Translations under genes and position numbers: made by a program
Shown here: positions 24,012-33,475 of the stretch, in pieces
How positions within the stretch are numbered: the stretch's first letter is position 1
Layout: each line of letters opens with the position of its first letter
Assembly (NCBI RefSeq): GCF_024710845.1
Contig: NZ_JANJTZ010000020.1
Span: forward strand, 1 to 41,496
From: Mesorhizobium sp.
GTDB lineage: Bacteria; Pseudomonadota; Alphaproteobacteria; Rhizobiales; Rhizobiaceae
Reading direction: 5' to 3'
Length of the DNA: 41,496 nucleotides
Notes under the pieces: generated by a model
The model's input: only the letters and a program-made list of their open reading frames with translations
What the model was told of the DNA's origin: nothing
The model's database searches: none

Positions 24012-26531
24012 GTGACGCAACAGACGACCATCCGCCCGCACGCTTCGCCCGCGCACCTCCCCGAACCCTTCCTTGAATGGTTCGCGCAGCGCGGCTGGGC
24101 TCCGCGCGCGCATCAGATCGACCTGCTTTCGCGCGCGCAGGCGGGAAAGTCCGTCCTGCTGATCGCGCCGACAGGTGCCGGCAAGACGCTGGCCGGCTTC
24201 CTGCCCTCGCTGGTCGATCTGACACTCCGCCCGAAGCGGAAACCGGGCGAGGCCTTCCGCGGCATCCACACGCTCTACATCTCGCCGCTCAAGGCGCTCG
24301 CCGTCGACATCGAGCGCAATCTCGGCAAGCCGGTCGAGGAGATGCACCTGCCAGTGTCGATCGAGACGCGAACGGGCGACACGCCGACCCACAAGCGCCA
24401 GCGCCAGAAGCTCGACCCGCCCGACATCCTGCTGACCACGCCCGAGCAGCTCGCCCTTCTGATCTCGACCAAGGATGCCGGACGCTTCTTTTCCGGGCTG
24501 CGCTATGTGGTGCTCGACGAACTGCACTCGCTGGTCACGTCCAAGCGCGGCCATCTTCTCGCGCTCGGCCTGGCGCGGTTGCGCCAGCTGGCGCCGAAGC
24601 TCCAGACGGTCGGTCTGTCGGCGACGGTGGCTGAGCCGGACGAGTTGCGCCGCTGGCTGGTATCGCAGAACCCGCCGGGCGAGATGGCCGACCTGATCAC
24701 GGTCGAGGGCGGCGCGAGGCCCGTCATCACCATTCTCGATACTGAGGAGCGCGTGCCGTGGGCAGGGCACTCCGCGCGCTACGCCATCCCGGCCGTCTAT
24801 GACGAGATCCGAAGGCACAAGACCACGCTGCTCTTCGTGAATACCCGCAGCCAGGCCGAGATGCTGTTCCAGGAGCTTTGGCGGATCAACGAGGATGGCC
24901 TGCCGATCGCGCTGCACCACGGCTCGCTCGACGTCGCCCAGCGCCGCAAGGTGGAGAAGGCGATGGAGGCAGGGTCGCTGCGGGCCATCGTCGCCACGTC
25001 CACGCTCGACCTCGGAATAGACTGGGGCGACGTCGACCTCGTCGTCCATGTCGGTGCGCCGAAAGGAGCAAGCCGGCTCGCGCAGCGCATCGGCCGCTCC
25101 AACCACCGCATGGACGAGCCGTCGCGCGCGATCCTCGTGCCCGCCAACCGCTTCGAGGTGATGGAGTGCCGCGCCGCGCTCGAGGCCAACTACCTCGGCG
25201 CGCAGGACACGCCGCCGCTGGTCGACGGGTCGCTCGACGTGCTTGCGCAGCATATTCTCGGCTGCGCCTGCGCCGAACCGTTCCGGGCGGACGATCTCTA
25301 CGACGAGATCCGCTCGGCCGCGCCCTATGCGCATCTTGAACGCCGGACGTTCGAACAGGCGGTCGACTTCGTCGCGACCGGCGGCTACGCGCTGCGGACC
25401 TACGAGCGCTATGCACGCATTCGGCTGACCAAGGATGGCACCTGGCGCATCAGCCATCCGCGCGTCGCCCAGCAATACAGGCTGAATGTCGGCACGATCG
25501 TCGAGGCGGCCTATCTCAATGTCCGCTATGTCCGATCCGGGCGCGGCGCGGCGGGTCGCGGCGGGCCGGTGCTGGGCAAGATCGAGGAAGGCTTCCTCGA
25601 GACCATCGCGCCGGGCGACACCTTCCTCTTCGCCGGAAAGGTGCTGAAGTTCGAGGGCATCCGCGAGAACGAGTGCTTCGTCTCCAACGCGGTCGGGCAG
25701 GATCCGCGCATCCCGGTCTATGCCGGCGGCAAGTTCCCGCTCTCGACCTACCTGGCCGATGAGGTGCGCGGCATCCTGGCCGACCCGAAACGCTGGCAGA
25801 GCCTGCCCGACCAGGTATCCGACTGGCTGCGCATCCAGCGCGACAAGTCGGTGCTACCAAGACGCGGCGACCTGCTGGTCGAGACCTTTCCGCGCGGCAA
25901 CCGATTCTACATGGTCGCCTATCCGTTCGAAGGCCGCCTCGCGCATCAGACGCTCGGCATGCTGCTGACGCGGCGCATGGAGCGCATGGGCGTCCAGCCG
26001 CTCGGCTTCGTCGCCTCGGACTACGCGATCGCGGTATGGTCGTTGCGCGATGTCGGCGAGATGGTTGCGTCGCGCAGCATCACGCTCGCCGACCTCTTCG
26101 ACGAGGACATGTTGGGTGACGATCTGGAAGCCTGGCTGGCCGAAAGCTGGCTCTTGAAGCGCACCTTCCGCACCTGCGCCGTCATCTCGGGCCTCATCGA
26201 GAAGCGCCATCCTGGGCAGGAGAAGACCGGCCGCCAGGTAACGGTGTCGGCGGACCTGATCTACGACGTGCTGCGCGCGCATGAGCCCGACCACATCCTG
26301 CTCAAGGCGACGCGGGCGGACGCCGCCACGGGCCTGCTCGACATCCACCGGCTCGCCGAAATGCTGTCGCGCGTGAGAGGTCGAATCGTGCATAAGCATC
26401 TGGAGCGGATCTCGCCGCTCGCCGTGCCGATCATGCTCGACATCGGCAAGGAGCGGGTGAACGGCGGCGCGGCAGACGCGCTGCTTCAGGACACCGAGGA
26501 CGATCTGATCGAAGAGGCGATGGGCGGGTGA
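24012..26531 (+). CDS. lhr: Lhr-type DNA helicase (ligase-associated, Lhr-Core)
   Basis: An 839-residue superfamily 2 helicase with a 3'-5' Lhr-Core layout. Walker A is PTGAGKT (53-59), the Ia region TLYISPLKALAVDI, the Walker B box DELH (169-172), motif III LSATVAEP, and in the second RecA domain LLFVNTRSQAEM, ATSTLDLGIDWGDVD and QRIGRSNHRMDEPSR. The ~830-residue length matches Lhr-Core, which lacks the large C-terminal extension of full Lhr. The start is inferred as GTG 24012 because no in-frame ATG lies near the family N-terminus; the ribosome site is poor. Its stop overlaps the phosphoesterase ATG (TGATG). Confidence 0.93.
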   Translation: MTQQTTIRPHASPAHLPEPFLEWFAQRGWAPRAHQIDLLSRAQAGKSVLLIAPTGAGKTLAGFLPSLVDLTLRPKRKPGEAFRGIHTLYISPLKALAVDIERNLGKPVEEMHLPVSIETRTGDTPTHKRQRQKLDPPDILLTTPEQLALLISTKDAGRFFSGLRYVVLDELHSLVTSKRGHLLALGLARLRQLAPKLQTVGLSATVAEPDELRRWLVSQNPPGEMADLITVEGGARPVITILDTEERVPWAGHSARYAIPAVYDEIRRHKTTLLFVNTRSQAEMLFQELWRINEDGLPIALHHGSLDVAQRRKVEKAMEAGSLRAIVATSTLDLGIDWGDVDLVVHVGAPKGASRLAQRIGRSNHRMDEPSRAILVPANRFEVMECRAALEANYLGAQDTPPLVDGSLDVLAQHILGCACAEPFRADDLYDEIRSAAPYAHLERRTFEQAVDFVATGGYALRTYERYARIRLTKDGTWRISHPRVAQQYRLNVGTIVEAAYLNVRYVRSGRGAAGRGGPVLGKIEEGFLETIAPGDTFLFAGKVLKFEGIRENECFVSNAVGQDPRIPVYAGGKFPLSTYLADEVRGILADPKRWQSLPDQVSDWLRIQRDKSVLPRRGDLLVETFPRGNRFYMVAYPFEGRLAHQTLGMLLTRRMERMGVQPLGFVASDYAIAVWSLRDVGEMVASRSITLADLFDEDMLGDDLEAWLAESWLLKRTFRTCAVISGLIEKRHPGQEKTGRQVTVSADLIYDVLRAHEPDHILLKATRADAATGLLDIHRLAEMLSRVRGRIVHKHLERISPLAVPIMLDIGKERVNGGAADALLQDTEDDLIEEAMGG

Positions 26532-27241
26532 TGCTGGCGAGGAGATACGAGGCGGAGACGTTTTCCGCCACCGCCGTGATCGCCGGCGAGGAGGCGCTCT
26601 GCGACCGGCGCGGCGCGCTGTACTTTCCCGACCACGGTCTTCTCGCCGTGTCGGACCTGCATCTCGAAAAGGGCTACGCCTATGCCCGGCGCGGCGTTTT
26701 CCTTCCACCCTACGACACGGCTGAAACCTTGACGAAGTTGGAAGCGGTTATCGCGGATTTTGATCCGCGCGTCGTCGTCAGCCTTGGCGACAGTTTCCAC
26801 GACCGCGTCGGCTCCTCGCACATGCCGTCGATCTTCCGCGACCGTCTGGAGACGATGATGCGCGGCCGCGACTGGCTCTGGGTCACCGGCAACCACGATC
26901 CCGACGCGCCGGAAAACCTTTCGGGAACCAGCGTCACGGAGGTCGCGCTCGGTGCATTGACCTTACGCCACGAGCCGACTGCCGGGCAATTCGCCGGCGA
27001 GATCGCCGGTCATCTCCATCCGGGTGCGCGCATCGTGCGACAGGGCAAGTCCGTCCGCCGCCCCTGTTTTGCCAGCGACGGCCTGCGCATGATCATGCCG
27101 GCCTTCGGTGCGCTCACGGGCTCGCTCAACGTGCTCGACCGTGCCTACGCCGGCCTGTTCGACTGGCGGTCCTTCCGGGCGCATGTGCTTGGCACGGAGC
27201 GCGTCTACGCGCTCAATCGATCCGTCCTGTTTCCCGGTTAG
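26531..27241 (+). CDS. Metallophosphoesterase of the DNA ligase cluster (MPE)
   Basis: A 236-residue calcineurin-like phosphoesterase. The metal motifs are all present: DLHLEKG (Asp42, His44), GDSFHD (Asp87), GNHD (Asn121, His122) and GHLHP (His161, His163). Members of this cluster type are Mn-dependent DNA nucleases, and the annotation name is ligase-associated DNA damage response endonuclease PdeM. The ATG at 26531 overlaps the helicase stop by one base; a GTG at 26528 would add one residue. Its TAG overlaps the stop codon of the convergent DUF3429 gene by four bases, leaving no room for a terminator. Confidence 0.92.
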   Translation: MLARRYEAETFSATAVIAGEEALCDRRGALYFPDHGLLAVSDLHLEKGYAYARRGVFLPPYDTAETLTKLEAVIADFDPRVVVSLGDSFHDRVGSSHMPSIFRDRLETMMRGRDWLWVTGNHDPDAPENLSGTSVTEVALGALTLRHEPTAGQFAGEIAGHLHPGARIVRQGKSVRRPCFASDGLRMIMPAFGALTGSLNVLDRAYAGLFDWRSFRAHVLGTERVYALNRSVLFPG

Positions 27242-27699
27242 GCTGTCGCCAGAAACGCCGCGACCATCATGACCACGACGAAACCCGTCAGCGGCACGCG
27301 CATCCGGCCGAACCAGGCGGGTGCGGCGCCGCGATGGGCCGCGATACTGTCCCAGGCGCCCTGCGCGGCGAAGGCAACGGCGAGCAGGGCAAACGAGCCT
27401 GGCTCGCTGAGGGTGACCGCGATCCAGGCCATCAGGACGGGGATGGCCGTTGCAGTCAGCGCCAGGCGCTGGTCTGTCTCGTCGGTAGCTACCGCCAGGC
27501 CGAAACGGATGCCGCCGAGGAAGGAAAGCGCCAGCGCGGCGTAGGTCTTCAGCAGTACGATGGTGTCGTCGCGCCAGACATGGTCATGCGGGATCGAGAC
27601 CAGCCATAGCGTCAGCACTACGATGGGAATGCAGCCCACCAGCGAGAGGCGAAGCGCGGGGCTTTGAAGGACACTCTGCGGCTCGCCCTCGCTCTCCAT
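27238..27699 (-). CDS. DUF3429 family membrane protein
   Basis: A 153-residue protein with four predicted membrane helices (LSLVGCIPIVVLTLWLV, LLKTYAALALSFLGGIRFGL, ATAIPVLMAWIAVTL, PLTGFVVVMMVAAFL). The FLGGIRFGLA motif is the mark of DUF3429. Role unknown. ATG 27699 follows AAGGATTGAG; a TTG two codons upstream is less likely. It starts two bases after the TIGR02186 gene ends, so it is the third gene of the operon. Its stop overlaps that of the convergent phosphoesterase gene. Confidence 0.83.
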   Translation of the reverse strand: MESEGEPQSVLQSPALRLSLVGCIPIVVLTLWLVSIPHDHVWRDDTIVLLKTYAALALSFLGGIRFGLAVATDETDQRLALTATAIPVLMAWIAVTLSEPGSFALLAVAFAAQGAWDSIAAHRGAAPAWFGRMRVPLTGFVVVMMVAAFLATA

Positions 27700-27701
27700 G
27701 C

Positions 27702-28514
27702 TCAATCCTTGCGGAAGATCAGCCGGCCCATCCAGCCGGTGAGCATGGCGATCGCCACGGCAAAGAGACCGTAGAGGAAGCTCTGCTCGTGCGCGGTGCG
27801 ATACACGGTCTGCTCGAAGCCGGCCTTGACGATGGCGAGGCTGGACGAGGTTTCCTTCATGAACTCGCCGTTGCGAAACAGAAACGCGCGCGCCTTGTGG
27901 GTTCCGACCGGAACGTTTGGCGGCAGGTTGAGCGTTGCGCGGAAAAGCGTCTGCGACAGGAACTGAACGCCGCCGATGTTCTCGCTGTAAAGGCCCACCG
28001 CGAGCTTTCGCTCGCGCAAAGCCGCGGTGAACTCCGCAATCGTGGCCGCGTCGCCGGCACGGTCTTCCGGCTGCAGGTAGATATAGGCGGGGCCCAGAGA
28101 GAGGCGCTTGTAGCTGTCGGGGTTGGTGATGTCCTGCGGTGCACGCGTCGTTGCCACCGAATAGGACAGAGGCACATTGACGAAGCTCTGCGACTGGGCG
28201 TTGACCCAGACGCCGAGAATGCGCGCGCGACGCCAGATCACCAGCGGCTGCGCCGGCCCTTCGAGAACGACGATGACGTCATAGCCGCCCTGGCGGCTGA
28301 TCTGCGGGTCGGCATTGTCGATCGCGCCGAAGATCGTCAGATCCGCGCCGGAAAAATCCGAAGTGATCGTGACGCGGTTCGTCGACAGGCCAATCTGGAT
28401 GTTCTCGGGCAGTTGTTCGGGCGCATCCTGCTGGGCAAGCGCCTGCAGTGGCGCGGCGCACAGGGCCGGCGCAAAGGCCAGCATCATGCCGACGAGGAGC
28501 GCGGCGCGGCGCAC
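27702..28514 (-). CDS. TIGR02186 family protein (alphaproteobacterial transmembrane protein)
   Basis: A 270-residue protein with an N-terminal signal peptide (ALLVGMMLAFAPALCAAPLQ) and one C-terminal membrane helix (LYGLFAVAIAMLTGWMGRLI) facing a short RKD tail, the layout of the TIGR02186 / Alph_Pro_TM family. The periplasmic part has ENIQIGLSTNRVTITSDFSG, FGAIDN and VLEGPAQP, the usual family signature. It starts with GTG at 28514 (GGGAGCTAGCA before it), two bases after the TauE/SafE gene. This pair recurs in alphaproteobacteria, so it probably assists that exporter (inference). Confidence 0.86.
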   Translation of the reverse strand: MRRAALLVGMMLAFAPALCAAPLQALAQQDAPEQLPENIQIGLSTNRVTITSDFSGADLTIFGAIDNADPQISRQGGYDVIVVLEGPAQPLVIWRRARILGVWVNAQSQSFVNVPLSYSVATTRAPQDITNPDSYKRLSLGPAYIYLQPEDRAGDAATIAEFTAALRERKLAVGLYSENIGGVQFLSQTLFRATLNLPPNVPVGTHKARAFLFRNGEFMKETSSSLAIVKAGFEQTVYRTAHEQSFLYGLFAVAIAMLTGWMGRLIFRKD

Positions 28515-28516
28515 TG

Positions 28517-29440
28517 CTAGCTCCCGTCCGGCGAGGCGATGAGATACGCACTCCCCGGGGCGGCGAACATGTCGAATGCGAGGCGCAGCGCGACCGCGAG
28601 GACGAGTGCCGCCAAAAGCGCGCGCAACTGGTCGCCGCGCAGGCGCTGGCCCATCTTCGCGCCGTACTGCGCGCCGGCGACGCCGCCGACCATCAGCAGG
28701 AAGGCGAGCACGATGTCGACCGTCTGGTTCAGCGTCGACTGCACCAGCGTCGTGTAGGCGGTGGTGAACATGATGTGGAACAGAGAGGTGCCGATGACGA
28801 CGTTCGTCGGCACCTTGAGGAGGTAGATCAGCGCCGGTACCATGATGAAGCCGCCGCCGACGCCCATGATGGCGGCGAGAAAGCCGATCCCGGCGCCCAG
28901 CCCGAGCACGGGGATCACGCTGACGAACAGCTTGGAGGCGCGGAAGCGCATCTTGAGCGGCAGGCGCAGGATCCAGTTGTGCTGCCCGGACTTCTTCAGG
29001 GCCGGGGTGCCACCCGCGCGCGCCTGGCGGATCGCGTTCAGGCTCTCGATCAGCATCAGGCCGCCGACGGTGCCGAGGAACACCACGTAGAGCAGCGAGA
29101 TCGCGAGATCGAGCTGGCCGAACGAGCGCAGGATCGCGAAGACATAGGCGCCGATGGACGAGCCGACGACGCCTCCGGCGAGCAGGACGAGGCCCAGTTT
29201 GATGTCCACCGTGCCGCGCTTGAGATGGGCAAGCGTGCCGGAAAAGGATGAGGCGATGACCTGATTGGCCCCGGTGGCGACAGCGATCGCGGGCGGGATG
29301 TTGTAGAAGATCAGGAGCGGCGTGATCAGGAAGCCGCCGCCGACGCCGAACATGCCCGACAGGAATCCGACCGCTGCACCCATCGCCAGCAGGACGAAAA
29401 TATTGACCGACATCTCGGCGATGGGGAGATAGATACCCAC
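28517..29440 (-). CDS. TauE/SafE-family sulfite/anion exporter (TSUP)
   Basis: A 307-residue integral membrane protein of the TSUP family. It has the glycine-rich repeats MGAAVGFLSGMFGVGGGFLI near residue 20 and GAGIGFLAAIMGVGGGFIMV near residue 185, the two halves of the DUF81 fold, and about eight helices. Members move sulfite, sulfoacetate, thiosulfate or similar anions across the inner membrane. It heads a three-gene unit with TIGR02186 and DUF3429 genes, each two bases apart. The start is GTG 29440; ATG 29413 is an alternative nine codons in. The 182 bp upstream to the PodJ-like gene shows no clear promoter. Confidence 0.88.
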   Translation of the reverse strand: MGIYLPIAEMSVNIFVLLAMGAAVGFLSGMFGVGGGFLITPLLIFYNIPPAIAVATGANQVIASSFSGTLAHLKRGTVDIKLGLVLLAGGVVGSSIGAYVFAILRSFGQLDLAISLLYVVFLGTVGGLMLIESLNAIRQARAGGTPALKKSGQHNWILRLPLKMRFRASKLFVSVIPVLGLGAGIGFLAAIMGVGGGFIMVPALIYLLKVPTNVVIGTSLFHIMFTTAYTTLVQSTLNQTVDIVLAFLLMVGGVAGAQYGAKMGQRLRGDQLRALLAALVLAVALRLAFDMFAAPGSAYLIASPDGS

Positions 29441-29622
29441 CCGTCAGACCTGACCGATTATTGACCTAAGCGCCCGTACCCGCACGCGATTTCCCGTCCC
29501 AGCGTGATAGGCTCTAGACCGGTCTTGCGCCCACATTGCGGCGAAGTCAAACCGCAATCGGCCTATCGGCGAATATTCGGCCGTCTTTCGAAAATGAAGG
29601 TTAAGCCTGACGGTTGCGTAGA

Positions 29623-32600
29623 CTACTTCTTCGCCAGCAACGCCCGGACGAGCTCTTCGGTCACCTTGCCCGTCGGCTGCATTCCGTTGTCTTTCTGGAA
29701 CCGGGTGATCGCCTCGGTCGTCTTCGCGCCCATCACGCCGTCGGCGCCACCGGCGTCGTAGCCGTTCTTGTTCAGGATCAGCTGGATGTTGCGCACGGCC
29801 TGCTTCATGTCGATGCTGGCGGTCTTCGAAGGGCTCTCCATCCAGGCGTCCGGGATGGTGATGTCATTGGACTCGAGGTCGAGTTCTTTCGGCTTCCAGA
29901 GCTCGGCCGAAGCGCGGGCGCGCTGCAGTTGCTCTGGGCGCAGCGCGTTCGCTACCTCGTCGCGCTTCTGGGCGGCGTCCTTGTCGCCGCTCTTCGCCAC
30001 GAGCGCGAACCATTTGTAGGACTCTTCCAGGTTCTGCGGCACGCCGACGCCCTTTGCGGAAAGGATGCCGAGATTGAACTGGCTGTCCTTCACCCCGAGT
30101 TCGGCGGCCTTTGTGAACCAGCGGCCGGCGGAATCGTTGTCGGTCGTGCCGTCGGCTCCCATGGCAAACAGCACGGCGAGATTGTGCATCGCGCTCGCAT
30201 TGCCCTGCTCGGCGGCCATCTGGTACCAGGTCTTGGCCTTGGCGACGTCGCGGGCGACACCGGTGCCCTTCTCGTAGAAATTGCCGATGCGGTACTGCGC
30301 CGGGGCGAAGCCGGCATCGGCCGCGCGTTCATACCATTTCGCCGCTTCCGCCAGGTTCGCCTTCGTGCCGCGCCCTTCGGCGTAACGGCCGCCGATCTCG
30401 AACAGCGCCTTCGGGTCGCCCGCCTCGGCCGCCTCCCGCAGCGGCAGCGGACCGGCGTCCGCCGGAACGACGATCGGTTCGGGCGCGGGCTCCTCGGTTG
30501 CCTCGGCCATAGCGTCTTCGGCGATGACCGTTTTCGCAATGTCCTGCGGCAAGGCGGAGGTGGTTTCTACATCCGTCGCATTGCGGGCAATGTCGGGAGC
30601 CGCTGGCTGACCGCTCGGCTCCGACGGCTCGACCGTGCGGGGAACCGTCGCAACCTCCGCGGTTGCCGTCGCTTCGGGCACGGTGGCGATCGGGTCGGTG
30701 GCTGCTACCTTGGGGGCGGAGGAATCCGAGACCGCTACCGGTTCGTCCTCGGCAAGGAACGCCTTGCCGAGTTGCAGTCCGGCAAGCGCCAGCACGACGC
30801 CGCCCGCGGCCATCAGCGCGGTCTTGCGATGGTTTTTGAAGATCCGGCCAAGGCCAGACGAGGTCGCCACGCCGGTGATGTCGATCCCCTTCTTGCGGGT
30901 TTCGGCTTCTGCAGCCGCGGCCTGCGCCGCGCGCCGGGCGGCGGCGATGAAGTCGGATTTCGCCGCTTCTCCGTCACTCGGCTGCAGCGTCTTGCTGCGC
31001 TCGTCGCGGACACGCTTCATGATCATGTTGAGGTCGGGGGCACCCGAACCGGGCTCCAGCGGCCGGTTTGCAGCCTTTGGGTCGATCGGCTCGTCTAGGT
31101 CGACGGTCGGGGCGGCGGACTGGGCCGGGAGCTCGTCTCCAGCGGTCGCCACGGCGGCCTTCGCCGCATCCTTCCGGCCAGCGAAAGCACGTGCCAGCCC
31201 GCTCAGCATCGAGCGCTTCGCAGGCGTCTCCGCCCGCGGCTCGGCGTCGATCTCGTCCTCGAGCGCGGCGGAAGCGGCAGCGGCAGCGGCTTCGGCCGGC
31301 GTCCGTTTCGGGGGCAGGGGCGCATCGACCGGATACATCGGATCGAGATTGTCGGCCGGCTCGAGCGAAGGCGTTTCCGCCACCGACTTGAAGATGCGCG
31401 GCGTCGGCGCACCCTTGCCGGACTCGAGTGTGCCGAGGCGGTCGACGATCTTCAGCAGCGTGTCGTGGATCGCCTCGAAGGTGCGGGTATTTCGCTCGTC
31501 CGAGCGGCGCGTCAGAGTGTCGAGCGCTCGCAGATCCTGTGACAGCGCTTGGACCGCTGGCGCATCCATATTGGTGCCCGCGATCTGGCGGATCGTATTC
31601 TCGGCGACCATGCGGGCGGACTCGAGGATCGCATCGCGGCTTCCCGCAATCGACTGCTCGATCTGTTCGAGACGCGGTCCGATGTCCTCGAATTCCGGCA
31701 GGGAGGTGCGCGGTGCACGCAAATGGTCCGACAGGCTGGCAACCTGGCTTTCGAGGCTGCGGATCAGGCCGGGATCGATGCCCGCCACATCGCGCGAGGA
31801 TTTCTCCAGCCGGGCGGAGATGTCTTCGAGACGCGCTTCCAGGCCGCTGATCGCAGCCCGGTCCTGCGGCGCGACCGACTGGTCAAACCGGCGCGACAGC
31901 TCTTCGAAGCGCGCGTCGATCGCGTCCATGAACGCGGCGCCCTGCGGTTGGTCGAACCGCGCGGCGAGATCTTCCAGGCGGCTCTCGAGTTCGCGGAAGA
32001 TCGTCTGGCCGCGCTTCGTTGCTTCGTTCTGCGTCTGCAGCATGTCGGAGAGCGAGGAGAAACGGCCCTCGAGTCCGCGCACAACATTTTCGGCGTCCTG
32101 CGGCGCGAAGCCGGCATCGACCTTGTCGGCGATCGAGGCGACCTGGCGGGCGAGCTGCTCCAGCGCGGCGTCGGGCATGGCAACGCGACGCGCCATCTCG
32201 TCGACGCGCAGCGACAGCGTGTTGATACGGTCGATGATCTCGCCGCTCGGCCGGTCGTCGTTCAGTTCTTCAATCTGCCGGGCGAGCGACGCGATGCGCG
32301 CCTCGATCCGCTCGAACTGCTCGATCTGGGGAACCTGCGCCTGAACATTGAGGGACGATGCCACGATCGCGCGCGAAATCTCGTCGAGACGCTCCTCGAT
32401 CAGCGAAAACGAGTCCGGACCCGCCCCGTGCTGCTGGCGAGCGAACTGTTCGACAGCGCCGGCCAGCGTGCGAACCTTGTCTTCCATCGTGCGCAGCGAC
32501 AGCGATTCGGGCAGGTTGTTGACCGCCTCGCTGATCTGTTCCAGCCGCGCCGTCAGCGCCTCGATGGCCGGATCCGCCCCATGCATCGGGCCGCCCGCGG

Positions 32601-33267
32601 AGACACGTTCCTCGAAAGCGTCGAAGCGGCGGTCGAACTCGTCCCAGCGGCGCTCCACGGCGTGCACGGACTCTTCCCGCGCCAGCCGCTCCATCGTCTC
32701 CCGCACCTGGTCGAACTCGGCCCGGAGCATGCCGATACCGCGATCGTCGCTGCGCGCAGCCAATGCGCCGATCGCGTCGGACAGGCGCTCGAGCTCGGCA
32801 GTCAGGTCGACGCCCTGGAGGCCGGCATTCGCGGTCGTGTAGGTGCGCTCGATGTCTGCCCGCAGCGCCTCGAATTCGCGGTGAAGGCCGCTCGAGATCT
32901 GTTGACGCAATTCCTCGCGCACGCCCTGCAGTTCCGAGGCGATCCTGGAAATCGAGGCGACGCCCTCTTCCTGGCGCCGGCTGTTCTCCACGGAACGGGC
33001 GAGATCCTGCATCGAGGTCTCGATTCCCGGGCGATATTGTGCGGAACGGCCGCGGGCAAGCAGGTCGTCCTGGTAGGGAGGCCGGTAGCCCGCCCGCTCG
33101 GGCGCGTTGGGATCGGCGGCGCGCAACTGCGGCCTGGGATCGTCCTTCGACCGCTCTAGGCGCGCTCCGATTGCGTCGAGTGTGCGCCCGATCTCCTCGA
33201 TCGTCGAACTGGTGCGCCTCTGCCGACCGGCGTTCAGGGACTCGAGATAGGACCGTTTGCTGCTCAT
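29623..33267 (-). CDS. PodJ-like polar localisation protein with Sel1 repeats and peptidoglycan-binding domain
   Basis: A 1214-residue membrane protein. Residues ~1-620 are long heptad-rich coiled coils (for example LERLSDAIGALAARSDD, FERIEARIASLARQIEEL); 620-800 are Pro/Ala-rich. One membrane helix (TALMAAGGVVLALAGLQLGK, about 815-838) follows, then a Pro/Glu linker, four Sel1 repeats (about 950-1105; e.g. FEIGGRYAEGRGTKANLAEA) and a C-terminal PG_binding_1 domain (AVRNIQLILNKNGYDAGGAD...) to 1214. This is the layout of PodJ of Caulobacter and rhizobia, which organises the new pole. It is probably cytoplasmic at the N-terminus and periplasmic at the C-terminus. ATG 33267 is preferred over an upstream TTG at 33285. 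Confidence 0.87.
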   Translation of the reverse strand: MSSKRSYLESLNAGRQRRTSSTIEEIGRTLDAIGARLERSKDDPRPQLRAADPNAPERAGYRPPYQDDLLARGRSAQYRPGIETSMQDLARSVENSRRQEEGVASISRIASELQGVREELRQQISSGLHREFEALRADIERTYTTANAGLQGVDLTAELERLSDAIGALAARSDDRGIGMLRAEFDQVRETMERLAREESVHAVERRWDEFDRRFDAFEERVSAGGPMHGADPAIEALTARLEQISEAVNNLPESLSLRTMEDKVRTLAGAVEQFARQQHGAGPDSFSLIEERLDEISRAIVASSLNVQAQVPQIEQFERIEARIASLARQIEELNDDRPSGEIIDRINTLSLRVDEMARRVAMPDAALEQLARQVASIADKVDAGFAPQDAENVVRGLEGRFSSLSDMLQTQNEATKRGQTIFRELESRLEDLAARFDQPQGAAFMDAIDARFEELSRRFDQSVAPQDRAAISGLEARLEDISARLEKSSRDVAGIDPGLIRSLESQVASLSDHLRAPRTSLPEFEDIGPRLEQIEQSIAGSRDAILESARMVAENTIRQIAGTNMDAPAVQALSQDLRALDTLTRRSDERNTRTFEAIHDTLLKIVDRLGTLESGKGAPTPRIFKSVAETPSLEPADNLDPMYPVDAPLPPKRTPAEAAAAAASAALEDEIDAEPRAETPAKRSMLSGLARAFAGRKDAAKAAVATAGDELPAQSAAPTVDLDEPIDPKAANRPLEPGSGAPDLNMIMKRVRDERSKTLQPSDGEAAKSDFIAAARRAAQAAAAEAETRKKGIDITGVATSSGLGRIFKNHRKTALMAAGGVVLALAGLQLGKAFLAEDEPVAVSDSSAPKVAATDPIATVPEATATAEVATVPRTVEPSEPSGQPAAPDIARNATDVETTSALPQDIAKTVIAEDAMAEATEEPAPEPIVVPADAGPLPLREAAEAGDPKALFEIGGRYAEGRGTKANLAEAAKWYERAADAGFAPAQYRIGNFYEKGTGVARDVAKAKTWYQMAAEQGNASAMHNLAVLFAMGADGTTDNDSAGRWFTKAAELGVKDSQFNLGILSAKGVGVPQNLEESYKWFALVAKSGDKDAAQKRDEVANALRPEQLQRARASAELWKPKELDLESNDITIPDAWMESPSKTASIDMKQAVRNIQLILNKNGYDAGGADGVMGAKTTEAITRFQKDNGMQPTGKVTEELVRALLAKK

Positions 33268-33460
33268 GGTCGCGCCTGTTTTCAACCTCTGCCGACGTTG
33301 CCGCCGACGCCCCGATGAAGGCTCCTTGCGGATTCGTTAACGACTAAGGCCTGTGCGAAGCTGGCCTCGGCGCGGTCGATTCCGCCGGTCCGGTTGACGG
33401 TGAACACGCGAGACAGGATAACCACTGTGTTCCGGTGAGCGCACATTCCTCTGGAGATGG

Positions 33461-33475
33461 TAAACAACGCGTTAA
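33461..33475 (-). promoter_or_regulatory. Possible CtrA box upstream of the PodJ-like gene
   Basis: Read on the minus strand, TTAA-CGCGTTG-TTTA (33475-33461) resembles the CtrA consensus TTAA-N7-TTAA, with one mismatch. A further TTAACC half-site runs rightward from 33472. GANTC methylation sites (33331, 33378) lie between it and the gene. podJ is cell-cycle controlled in Caulobacter, so the motif is plausible, but short AT-rich motifs occur by chance. Confidence 0.35.

Noticed and set aside
31549-33159. A 536-codon plus-strand frame opposite the PodJ-like gene
   Set aside because: Antisense shadow of a real 1214-residue protein; no recognisable domain.
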